Origin: Alphaproteobacteria bacterium
GTDB lineage: Bacteria; Pseudomonadota; Alphaproteobacteria; SMXP01
Length of the DNA stretch: 5,881 nt
NCBI GenBank assembly: GCA_021774995.1
Contig: JAJFIM010000127.1
Location: 1-5,881, forward strand
Direction of reading: 5' to 3'
Part shown: positions 1-5,204 of the stretch, piece by piece
Position numbering within the stretch: position 1 is the stretch's first letter
How the letters are laid out: each line of letters starts with the position of its first letter
Translations under genes and position numbers: made by a program
Notes under the pieces: generated by a model
Databases searched by the model: none
Seen by the model: the letters and a program-made list of their open reading frames with translations, nothing else
Told to the model about the DNA's origin: nothing

Positions 1-206
1 AGACCCAGCGCCATTAAAACTTCCGCGCGCGTGTCCTGGCAGTCGCCGTCGAGATCCCCCCAGGCATCGCCCGGCAGATAAGCAGAGTCGTCAAAGGTCG
101 GTACGCCCGGCTCTGTTAGAGTGGTTGGCGCTTTCCATGACCACAATCCAGCCACGGCGGCGGCGCCCAAGACGATCCCCACAACCAAAAATTTGATATT
201 CTTCAT
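1..206 (-). CDS. HNH endonuclease family protein (DUF1524/GmrSD C-terminal type), N-terminal fragment
   Basis: Only the first 68 residues are in the window; the gene runs off the left edge. It starts at ATG 206 with the ribosome binding site AAAGGGAAG just upstream. Residues 1-6 (MKNIKF) lead into a hydrophobic stretch at about 7-22, which reads as a signal peptide or single membrane anchor, so the rest should lie outside the cytoplasm. Residues 49-68 contain W-x-D-L-D-G-D-C-Q-D-T-R-A-E-V-L-M, the typical opening motif of secreted HNH nuclease-like proteins of the DUF1524 family, usually written as DxDGDCxxTRxEVL. The catalytic His/Asn part of the fold would come later and is cut off, so activity cannot be judged. 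These proteins are thought to degrade nucleic acid outside the cytoplasm; that role is inferred from family. The gene is divergent from the threonine aldolase gene. Confidence 0.72.
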   Translation of the reverse strand, partial: MKNIKFLVVGIVLGAAAVAGLWSWKAPTTLTEPGVPTFDDSAYLPGDAWGDLDGDCQDTRAEVLMALG

Positions 207-334
207 GGACTTCCCTTTAATCTGATGGTCAGTTTGGGTTATGTGAAGCGCTTAATCAAGCGCCAGAGTCTTTGATTTTAGAAGAGAATTTAGGACTTGG
301 GACGGATGAGCGCGCAGGCGATAGGATTCAAGCA
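207..334. promoter_or_regulatory. Divergent intergenic region with inverted repeat GCGCTT-N4-AAGCGC
   Basis: This is the leader region shared by the nuclease fragment (leftward) and the threonine aldolase gene (rightward), so promoters for both should lie here. The clearest structure is GCGCTT (248-253), a four-base loop, then AAGCGC (258-263). The left arm lies within the perfect 8-base palindrome AAGCGCTT (246-253). It could be an operator or a small hairpin. I could not assign convincing -35/-10 pairs in either direction. Confidence 0.35.
323..326 (+). promoter_or_regulatory. Ribosome binding site that fixes the threonine aldolase start
   Basis: AGGA lies 8 nt upstream of ATG 335. The alternative in-frame TTG at 272 would add 21 residues that do not resemble the family N-terminus. 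This supports the shorter protein. Confidence 0.5.
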
Positions 335-1345
335 ATGTTTTTCCGGAGTGACAATTGCGCAGAGGCGGCGCCTGAAATTATGGAAGCTGTTGTCAGGGCC
401 AACGAAAGTGCGCTCCCATCTTATGGCGGGGATGCGTTGTCGGTGACTCTAGCGGCTGAGTTCGCCAGGCTTTTTGACCGAGATATAGCTTTCGCGCTGG
501 TCGCCACAGGCACGGGCGCCAATGCGCTGGCGCTCTGCGTTGTGACGCCGCCTGATGGCGCGGTGCTTTGCCACGAAAATGCGCATATTCGCGTATCAGA
601 ACAAGGCGCCGTAGAATTTTTCACGGGCGGGGCGCATCTGATCGGCGTGCCGGGCGCCCATGGTAAAATCGACCCTCATGCTTTGGAAAAGATTCTGAAC
701 GCGCCGACGTCGCGCGCGCCATCTTGCCTGAGTTTAACTCAGTTGACCGAAACGGGCGAGGCTTATTCTCTTGAAGAGATGAAGGTTCTCGCCGCCATCG
801 CGCGCGGCCATGGGTTGCGCATTCATGTGGACGGCGCCCGCATCGCCAATGCTCTTGCCGGATCGGAGATACTGCTCAGCCAGTTATGCACCGAGGTTCA
901 TGTTGATGTTCTCTCATTCGGCGCCACAAAAAATGGTGCGCTGTCAACCGATGCGGTGATTCTGTTTGATGACGCGCTGCGCAATGAGTTGGCGGTCCGG
1001 CAAAAGCGCAGCGGTCACGTTTTTTCCAAGCAGCGCTTTTTAGCGGCGCAGTGGAACGCCTATCTTGAAGGCGATTTCTGGTTAAGGCTGGCGCGCCGGG
1101 CCAATGATGCAGCGCAGACCCTGGCGTGCGCGCTGGCGGAGATTGACCTGCTGACCCTCAAACACGCGGTTGACGGCAATATTCTCTTCGTAAAATTCCC
1201 AACCGGCGCGTTGAGTGCGCTCAACAAGCAAGATATACCGTTTTATGTGTGGGAGCCTGATGTCATCAGGATGGTCACCGCATTTAACACGCCAGATGAG
1301 GAGATAGCGGGGGCCTTGGAGGAACTCAAGCGCTTGTGCGCCTGA
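335..1345 (+). CDS. ltaE: Low-specificity L-threonine aldolase (PLP-dependent, beta-eliminating lyase family)
   Basis: A fold-type I PLP enzyme predicted to split L-threonine or L-allo-threonine into glycine and acetaldehyde in the cytoplasm. The reading frame stays open back to a TTG at 272, but ATG 335 is preferred: AGGA lies 8 nt upstream, and the protein then begins MFFRSDNCAEAAPEIMEAV, matching the FxSDN start usual in this family. This gives 336 residues, the normal length. Visible landmarks are the CHENAHI and EFFTGGA segments, HVDGARIANAL with Asp166 and Arg169 (cofactor contacts), and SFGATKNG with Lys199, the expected Schiff-base lysine. These sit within two residues of their E. coli LtaE counterparts by my recollection. 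All key residues are present, so it should be active. It stands alone, facing convergent bufA1, with a hairpin terminator 11 nt after its stop. The related phenylserine or other beta-hydroxy amino acid aldolases cannot be excluded. Confidence 0.9.
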   Translation: MFFRSDNCAEAAPEIMEAVVRANESALPSYGGDALSVTLAAEFARLFDRDIAFALVATGTGANALALCVVTPPDGAVLCHENAHIRVSEQGAVEFFTGGAHLIGVPGAHGKIDPHALEKILNAPTSRAPSCLSLTQLTETGEAYSLEEMKVLAAIARGHGLRIHVDGARIANALAGSEILLSQLCTEVHVDVLSFGATKNGALSTDAVILFDDALRNELAVRQKRSGHVFSKQRFLAAQWNAYLEGDFWLRLARRANDAAQTLACALAEIDLLTLKHAVDGNILFVKFPTGALSALNKQDIPFYVWEPDVIRMVTAFNTPDEEIAGALEELKRLCA

Positions 1346-1356
1346 TCCAAAAATAA

Positions 1357-1398
1357 AAGAGGCCCAATTCCCGAGGGGGTCAGGAATTGGGCGCTCTT
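1357..1398. terminator. Hairpin terminator between convergent threonine aldolase and bufA1 genes
   Basis: The arms GCCCAATTCC (1362-1371) and GGAATTGGGC (1383-1392) pair perfectly around an 11-nt loop. The stem is extended by AAGAG (1357-1361) with CTCTT (1394-1398) across one bulged G. On the minus strand the hairpin is followed by a T-rich run (1350-1358, reading TTTTATTTTT), so it is a good intrinsic terminator for the leftward bufA1 transcript. On the plus strand the tail is only CTCTTCTC, so it is weaker for the aldolase gene. Its position between two gene ends fits a two-way terminator. Confidence 0.75.
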
Positions 1399-1460
1399 CT
1401 CGCTTGCCTTCAAAGCTGTGGGTTAGATACGCATGACGGCTTCAAAGACGCTGTAGCGGT

Positions 1461-1754
1461 TTAGATGTCACTGGTTTCTTCCAGGCTGCCATGGCTGCCG
1501 TCTGGGCGCTCAATGCTGGCGCATGTTCCAGCTTCAACCAGCGACCAGGCGTTACCCTGATAATCTTTGGTTGACGTTCCCGCGCATGACGTGCCGGCGC
1601 CGGCGGCGCAATCGTTTTTACCGGCCAGGGAAACGCCGTAGCATTTTTCCATATTTTCGCCGTCATCGGCGAAGCTCGGGGCGGCGGCCAATGTAAGGGC
1701 GGTTGCCATGGCTCCGGCTACAAAAAGGGCAGTTGTGCTTGTCTTGGCTTTCAT
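1461..1754 (-). CDS. bufA1: DUF2282 family protein, BufA1-type bufferin precursor
   Basis: A 97-residue exported protein. Residues 1-29 form a signal peptide (Lys at 2 and 4, hydrophobic core, SFA before the cut at about 29/30). The mature part has exactly four cysteines (38, 49, 57, 78) in the DUF2282 pattern MEKCYGV..AGKNDC...TSCAG...W..V..GTC..I. From established knowledge, DUF2282 proteins include bufferins: ribosomally made, post-translationally modified peptides that bind copper in the periplasm. Their cysteines are modified by an MNIO enzyme (BufB, DUF692) working with BufC (DUF2063). Neither maturase nor a DoxX-type partner lies in this window. The start ATG 1754 has GGAG 7 nt upstream. 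The last 15 residues are acidic and polar. Family assignment is strong; actual modification and copper binding are inference. Confidence 0.85.
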   Translation of the reverse strand: MKAKTSTTALFVAGAMATALTLAAAPSFADDGENMEKCYGVSLAGKNDCAAGAGTSCAGTSTKDYQGNAWSLVEAGTCASIERPDGSHGSLEETSDI

Positions 1755-1879
1755 CAGAGGTCTCCAGTAATCGCGTTGTTTTGATTTTCAATACGGAGGA
1801 CTGTGACCGAGTCACGCCATGAAGGGAAATCACACATCATCACAAACAGTTGAGCGGGTGCGAGGAGGGGGAGAGAGCT
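1755..1879 (-). promoter_or_regulatory. bufA1 leader region with palindrome GTGAC-CGA-GTCAC
   Basis: A 125-nt gap between the receiver-like gene and bufA1. A 5-3-5 inverted repeat, GTGAC (1803-1807) and GTCAC (1811-1815), lies 48 nt upstream of the bufA1 start, where an operator or promoter element would be expected. The region includes the ribosome binding site GGAG (1762-1765, read on the minus strand). No hairpin with a T-run separates the two genes, so read-through from upstream is possible. I could not identify a clear sigma factor signature. Confidence 0.4.
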
Positions 1880-2695
1880 CTAGTGTACCGTTACGGCCTC
1901 ATAGCGCCGTCTTTCGGTGAAATGCGTGGACTTGTTCTCCGTACTACGCCGACACGGGCCACAATAATTTGTGCTGAGGACGTCCGGGCCTGAAGATGCG
2001 CTGAAGATGGCTTTGAGGGTTTTGTAGAGGGACTTCCCGTCAAAGGGCGTGCGCAAGAAAGCTGAGACGCCTGATTCTTTAAGTGCGGGGAAATTACCGA
2101 CGTCTGAACGCGTTGAGAGCAGCAAGATAGGGACATCGCAGATATTGCCGCCCTGTGTGCAGCTATTTAATTGCATCAAGGGGAGGCTGGACATTGCCAT
2201 GTCTTGGTCATGCGTGATCACGAGATCAAATGGATTCAATTTCAACGCGGCGCAGGCGGTTTTTAGGTCCGGGACTTCGACGGCGTTTTCAACGCCGAAT
2301 CCTCTTAACGTGTGGCGCGTTAATTGGCCGAGGGCGCCGCTGTTATGCACCACAAGAATTGCGAGGTCCTCAAGAGATTCATCCACCGTTTTGCGCGGGG
2401 CCGGCAAAGCCAGGCGTTGCGTCAAATTGGAACGCTCCGGCGTGTGCGTGTGACGCATTGCGCGGTTAATCGCGGTCGACATATCAACGCATGCGGCCAT
2501 ATCGGGACCCGCCATTTGGGTTTCAATCCACCGTTCAAATTGGCCCCGCACTTTAGCAATGCCTATTTGGCTGCATATGTGCTGGAACATGGTGTTTTTG
2601 AGACCTGTTTCCACAGCGTGCAATACTGTGCATGTGAAAGGTCCTAAAGCGTTGTGAACTTGCGTGTTTGTTGAACCGCTTGGCATGCTGGTCAT
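1880..2695 (-). CDS. Response-regulator-like protein with degenerate receiver domain
   Basis: A 271-residue protein counted from ATG 2695. GTG 2731 is an alternative start adding 12 residues; neither has a strong ribosome binding site, the best being CGGA 8 nt before the ATG. Residues 1-110 look mostly helical and match nothing I recognise. Residues 111-232 have the order of a CheY-like receiver: beta-1 LAILVV, FDLVI before the phosphorylation site, PILLLST, and SAFLRTPF near the end. The functional residues are replaced: HN (117-118) where the acidic pair should be, His162 at the phospho-acceptor Asp position, and Thr216 at the conserved Lys. Only the Ser/Thr position (Ser204) is kept. The tail has GPCRR (246-250) and ERRRY (261-265), reminiscent of the GPDRRR tails of some alphaproteobacterial receiver proteins. 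It is probably a phosphorylation-independent regulator or scaffold in the cytoplasm; the partner is unknown. Confidence 0.65.
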   Translation of the reverse strand: MTSMPSGSTNTQVHNALGPFTCTVLHAVETGLKNTMFQHICSQIGIAKVRGQFERWIETQMAGPDMAACVDMSTAINRAMRHTHTPERSNLTQRLALPAPRKTVDESLEDLAILVVHNSGALGQLTRHTLRGFGVENAVEVPDLKTACAALKLNPFDLVITHDQDMAMSSLPLMQLNSCTQGGNICDVPILLLSTRSDVGNFPALKESGVSAFLRTPFDGKSLYKTLKAIFSASSGPDVLSTNYCGPCRRSTENKSTHFTERRRYEAVTVH

Positions 2696-2773
2696 AGTTA
2701 ATTTCCGTCTCTTATGGATAGTCAACAGCACGCTGCAAAGTCCGTTCCAAAAGAGATTGAAGGCCGGGTATGG

Positions 2774-3424
2774 TTAAAGACCGGTGAGACCAATCATATC
2801 CTTATCAATGGTTGAGTAGGTCTGACCGATCGCGCCGTCATCATCGAGGCAGTCGAGGATGAGTTGAGCCAGATCGGCGCGGGTGATCGTGCCGATGAGA
2901 GAGGCGTCCTGGGTCAGAAATCCATGGCCCGTTGGCGCATCGGATGTCATCGCGCCGGGTCTCAAAATTGTATATTCCAAACCGCTTTCCTTTAGGTGGT
3001 TTTCACCAAGCGTCTTCCGGTCCATCACTTTGCCGAGAAACTGTTCCGCGCCGGGTGTGAGCGCCGCGCGGCTGTCGCCGGCGCCGATGGCGGTGGTGAT
3101 GAGGAAGCGTTTGACCCCCGCCTTCTTGGCCGCGTCAACGAGATTACGCGTTCCTTCATTGTCGACTGTTTGATCGCCTTTGGAGGAGCGGCCCAGCGTA
3201 CTGATGACGGCGGAGAATGCATTACCCTGAAACGCGGCATCCAGACTGTCGGGGTCGAACGCATCGCCCGTGATGACTGTGACCCCCAAGGCGTCCAGCT
3301 CTGCGCGCGGCGATCCGGACCGCACCACTGCCGTCACCTTATCGCCGCGGGCGGCTAAGAGTTTTGCTACTTCCAATCCGGTTTGGCGCGTGGCGCCCAG
3401 CAGCAAGATGCCGTCAGTTGTCAT
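2774..3424 (-). CDS. NAD(P)-binding atypical SDR family oxidoreductase
   Basis: A 216-residue Rossmann-fold protein of the NAD(P)H-binding (NmrA/SDR_a5-like) group, cytoplasmic. The nucleotide-binding loop is GATRQTG at 10-16, right after beta-1 (ILLL), and AVVRS at 32-36 is the region that normally selects NADP through a basic residue. Further landmarks are VISTLG (73-78), the helix and strand EGTRNLVDAAKKAGVKRFLITT (90-111), YTILRPG (151-157) and ITRADLA (170-176). The classical YxxxK catalytic pair is absent, as usual in atypical SDRs, so the protein may be a quinone or flavin reductase-like enzyme or only a nucleotide sensor. ATG 3424 has the strong site AAAGGAG 7 nt upstream. The gene is divergent from an arsR-type gene and shares its control region, so it is likely under that repressor. 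The substrate is unknown. Confidence 0.85.
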   Translation of the reverse strand: MTTDGILLLGATRQTGLEVAKLLAARGDKVTAVVRSGSPRAELDALGVTVITGDAFDPDSLDAAFQGNAFSAVISTLGRSSKGDQTVDNEGTRNLVDAAKKAGVKRFLITTAIGAGDSRAALTPGAEQFLGKVMDRKTLGENHLKESGLEYTILRPGAMTSDAPTGHGFLTQDASLIGTITRADLAQLILDCLDDDGAIGQTYSTIDKDMIGLTGL

Positions 3425-3517
3425 TGAAACGCTCCTTTATTGCGTATTCTTCAAGGTTTCACTCATTCAAAAAAAGCTATTGACTGTCAATCAACCATAT
3501 GATTGAATGTAAATAGA
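3425..3517. promoter_or_regulatory. Divergent SDR/arsR promoter-operator with three interleaved inverted repeats
   Basis: Three inverted repeats overlap here. First, ATTGAC-T-GTCAAT (3479-3491) is perfect. Second, TCAATC (3487-3492) pairs with GATTGA (3501-3506) across 8 nt. Third, ATCAACCAT (3490-3498) pairs with ATGGTTGAT (3518-3526), whose second arm includes the arsR start codon. The first repeat carries -35-like boxes for both directions: TTGACT (3480-3485) rightward and TTGACA (3490-3485) leftward. Rightward, a 17-nt spacer leads to TTGAAT (3503-3508) as a -10 candidate, predicting a transcript start at about 3515-3518. The leftward -10 is unclear. Repressor binding here would be expected to block both transcripts; the binding itself is inference. 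Confidence 0.6.
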
Positions 3518-3880
3518 ATGGTTGATAATAAAAAAACAAACACGCAAAATGAGGAACAAGAACTGAGCGCCGTGTTTGCGGCCCTCTCGGACCCCGTGCG
3601 CCGCGCGATACTTAACCGGCTGGGGGAGGGAGAACTTCTTGTTTCTCAAATTGCACAACCCTTTGAGATTTCACTCCAGGCCGTCTCAAAGCACATTCAC
3701 GTGTTGGTCAAGGCGGGGCTAGTGGTGCAAGAGCGCACAGGGCGCGTGAGCCTGTGCCGTCTGGATACGGGTCCGATCTACAAAGCGGCGATCTGGCTCA
3801 ATCGCTACAGCAAATACTGGCAGGCGCAATTCGACACCATGGCCGTCTGGCTGGATGAGTTGGATAAGAAACGAAAATAA
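3518..3880 (+). CDS. ArsR/SmtB-family winged-helix transcriptional repressor
   Basis: A 120-residue DNA-binding protein. The family opening AALSDPVRRAILNRL is at 21-35, followed by the winged helix-turn-helix at about 41-76 (LVSQIAQPF, recognition helix ISLQAVSKHIHVL, then the wing region QERTGR). The C-terminus (IWLNRYSKYWQAQFDTMAVWLDEL) matches the metal-independent ArsR subgroup often found beside SRPBCC or redox genes. The only cysteine is Cys80 and there is no ELCVCDL-type metal site, so arsenic or zinc sensing is unlikely. ATG 3518 is chosen; a TTG at 3503 is also in frame. No Shine-Dalgarno sequence precedes ATG 3518 and the predicted transcript start falls almost on it, suggesting a leaderless mRNA. 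It is divergent from the SDR gene and 28 nt upstream of the DUF899 gene, and probably represses itself and both neighbours. Confidence 0.88.
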   Translation: MVDNKKTNTQNEEQELSAVFAALSDPVRRAILNRLGEGELLVSQIAQPFEISLQAVSKHIHVLVKAGLVVQERTGRVSLCRLDTGPIYKAAIWLNRYSKYWQAQFDTMAVWLDELDKKRK

Positions 3881-3908
3881 GAACGAGAAAAAAAGAGAGG
3901 AAGAAATC

Positions 3909-4475
3909 ATGGACTATCAGGCGACAACGCAACAACTGAATGAATATCGACAACAGATCTCGGAATTGCGCACTAAAATGCGCGAGACTCAAGCAATTGT
4001 TGAGCCGCATGAAGTTGAGAATTATGTATTTAAAACGCTGCAAGGCGACGTCAAATTGTCAGAGCTGTTTGGCGAAAAGGAAGATTTGTTCATTATTCAT
4101 AATATGGGAAAAAGTTGCGCGTATTGCACGTTATGGGCGGACGGATTTAACGGCGTCGCCCATCATTTAGAAAATCGCGCCGCTTTTGTGGTCACCACGC
4201 CCGACGATCCTGAGACGCAACAAAAGTTTGCTCAATCGCGCGGCTGGGGTTTCCGCATGGCGTCGCATGAAGGCGCGAATTTTGCCCAGGATATGGGATA
4301 TGCCGGAGATCATGGCTTCACGCCGGGCGTATCCGTTTTCAAAAAGGAAGGCGGGAAAATTTTGCGCGTCTCTGACGCCGATCTCGGCCCATATGACGAT
4401 TTCTGCTCAGTGTGGCATTTCTTCGCCATGTTGCCGGAAGGCGTGGGCGGCTGGGAAGCTAAGTTCGCTTACTGA
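3909..4475 (+). CDS. DUF899 family thioredoxin-fold protein
   Basis: A 188-residue soluble protein of the DUF899 family, which has a thioredoxin-like fold. Residues 8-30 form a charged helix; 36-60 (ENYVFKTLQGDVKLSELF) resemble the strand-helix start of peroxiredoxin-like proteins. The signature HNMGKSCAYCTLWADGFNG is at 64-82 with the CxxC pair Cys70/Cys73, and ADLGPYDDFCSVWHFFAMLP (137-156) completes the family pattern. A dithiol redox role is likely from the CxxC, but no reaction has been firmly assigned to the family as far as I know. ATG 3909 has GAGAGG 8 nt upstream. An in-frame ATG at 3855 would add 18 highly charged residues and overlap arsR, and is less likely. It is cotranscribed with arsR by spacing, and so likely controlled by it. 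Confidence 0.87.
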   Translation: MDYQATTQQLNEYRQQISELRTKMRETQAIVEPHEVENYVFKTLQGDVKLSELFGEKEDLFIIHNMGKSCAYCTLWADGFNGVAHHLENRAAFVVTTPDDPETQQKFAQSRGWGFRMASHEGANFAQDMGYAGDHGFTPGVSVFKKEGGKILRVSDADLGPYDDFCSVWHFFAMLPEGVGGWEAKFAY

Positions 4476-4504
4476 ATATGTTTCCATGGGACGTTCCCTT
4501 TCCC

Positions 4505-4533
4505 GTCACCCCGTGATCAAGTCGCGGGGTGAC
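4505..4533. repeat. Hairpin repeat resembling alphaproteobacterial dispersed palindromes; possible terminator
   Basis: GTCACCCCG (4505-4513) and CGGGGTGAC (4525-4533) are perfect 9-bp arms around an 11-nt loop containing TGATCAAGTC. Read on the minus strand, the core CACCCCGCGACTTGATC resembles the CGTCACCCCGGACTTGATC-type repeat common between genes in many alphaproteobacteria. It lies between the convergent DUF899 and DUF1330 genes, the usual place for such elements. No T-run follows on either strand, so it is at best a weak intrinsic terminator, though it could protect transcript ends. Confidence 0.6.
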
Positions 4534-4558
4534 AGAAGGGGGTAATAGTTACACTTCA

Positions 4559-4855
4559 TCAGGCCCCTTCAAACAGGCCCATGTCGAAAATGCCCGCGCC
4601 TTCGCGCAGAGGTTTAATTTCTTTTTGATATGTGTCCGAATGATAAAAGGCTTTTAGAGCATCCATGGACGGGAACTTGACGATAATCGCCGCCCGGCCA
4701 TTAAGGACATCGCCTTCGACCACTTCAGCGGCTGGGCCGCGTACGACGTATTCGCCGCCGCATTCAGCTAAAAACTTTGCTGACTTTTGTGCGTATTCCT
4801 TAAAGCTAGCCGTAGGGTTGGTGACCTGGGCAATGCCGATCAGATAAGCCGCCAT
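4559..4855 (-). CDS. DUF1330 domain protein
   Basis: A 98-residue cytoplasmic protein filling one DUF1330 domain, a ferredoxin-like alpha/beta fold that pairs as a dimeric alpha-beta barrel. The pattern is clear: AAYLIGIAQVTNPTASFKEYAQ (strand then helix, 2-23), GGEYVVRG (33-40), and GRAAIIVKFPSMDALKAFYHSDTYQ (53-77), the most conserved family block. No enzymatic activity is established for the family; members are found near stress and catabolic genes. ATG 4855 has AAAGGA 8 nt upstream. It follows the CxxC small protein gene by 28 nt on the same strand, so the two are probably cotranscribed. Nothing in it looks truncated. Confidence 0.88.
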   Translation of the reverse strand: MAAYLIGIAQVTNPTASFKEYAQKSAKFLAECGGEYVVRGPAAEVVEGDVLNGRAAIIVKFPSMDALKAFYHSDTYQKEIKPLREGAGIFDMGLFEGA

Positions 4856-4883
4856 GTTCTTTTTCCTTTCTGGGAATTAAAAC

Positions 4884-5201
4884 TTAATCGTTGGCTTCGT
4901 TATCGACGAAAGGATCGCCGGTATTCAAGCCAAAAAGTAATTTTCCTGTGGGAGACATGCATTTGTCCCACTGGAGGGACCTATGCGTGGACATGGTGCG
5001 GCAATCCCGGCAGTAGCCTTGCACGACATTGCGCCCAATTTGGTCTGTTACGCCCATCATACCAGACAGACGGTCAACGGAGGCGAGGCATAAGCGGGAG
5101 GCGAAAGCAAAGTCCCGGGCGAGATTCAGTCGTGTAGCGCCAACGGGCCGTTCGCCGGAAATCCCGGCTTTATGCAGATATTCCATGATGTTATTGACCA
5201 T
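4884..5201 (-). CDS. Unrecognised small protein with CxxC-H-C cluster
   Basis: I do not recognise a family. From ATG 5201 the protein is 105 residues, soluble and rich in charged residues, without signal peptide or membrane segment. The first 60 residues look helical (MVNNIMEYLHKAG, then RLNLARDFAFASRLCLASVDRLSGMMG). The notable part is GYCRDCRTMSTHRSLQWDKC: C-x2-C-x5-H-x7-C, which could bind zinc or iron, or act as a redox dithiol. The tail is acidic (GDPFVDNEAND). The start is uncertain: TTG 5204, ATG 5201 and ATG 5186 are all in frame. AGAGGA lies upstream at 5226-5231 with a strong hairpin between it and the start. The frame is open from a stop at 5247. It is downstream of a Rieske oxygenase gene and 28 nt upstream of the DUF1330 gene. 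That it is a real gene is supported by the spacing and by its uninterrupted frame. Confidence 0.55.
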   Translation of the reverse strand: MVNNIMEYLHKAGISGERPVGATRLNLARDFAFASRLCLASVDRLSGMMGVTDQIGRNVVQGYCRDCRTMSTHRSLQWDKCMSPTGKLLFGLNTGDPFVDNEAND

Positions 5202-5204
5202 CAA

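Noticed and set aside
272..334. TTG start adding 21 residues to the threonine aldolase
   Set aside because: The added residues do not match the family, no ribosome binding site precedes the TTG, and ATG 335 has one.
1362..1392. Possible attachment site or short CRISPR-like repeat
   Set aside because: It is a single inverted repeat with a T-run on one side at a convergent gene junction, which is fully explained as a terminator.
1442..1666. 74-codon minus-strand frame overlapping bufA1
   Set aside because: It overlaps the well-supported DUF2282 gene in another frame and has no family resemblance.
2049..2647. Overlapping plus-strand open frames of 79-134 codons
   Set aside because: They lie opposite the receiver-like gene in other frames, have no ribosome binding sites or family motifs, and their compositions look like antisense shadows.
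3503..3517. TTG start for the ArsR protein
   Set aside because: It adds five residues with no ribosome binding site and falls on the candidate -10 element; ATG 3518 fits better, though TTG is not excluded.
3855..3908. Upstream ATG extending the DUF899 protein by 18 residues into arsR
   Set aside because: The extension is only charged residues unlike the family N-terminus, and ATG 3909 has a good ribosome binding site 8 nt upstream.
4787..5137. 116-codon plus-strand frame across the DUF1330 and cysteine-protein genes
   Set aside because: It overlaps the DUF1330 gene and the gap on the opposite strand, has a rare-residue-rich composition and no recognisable motif; the minus-strand genes explain the region better.
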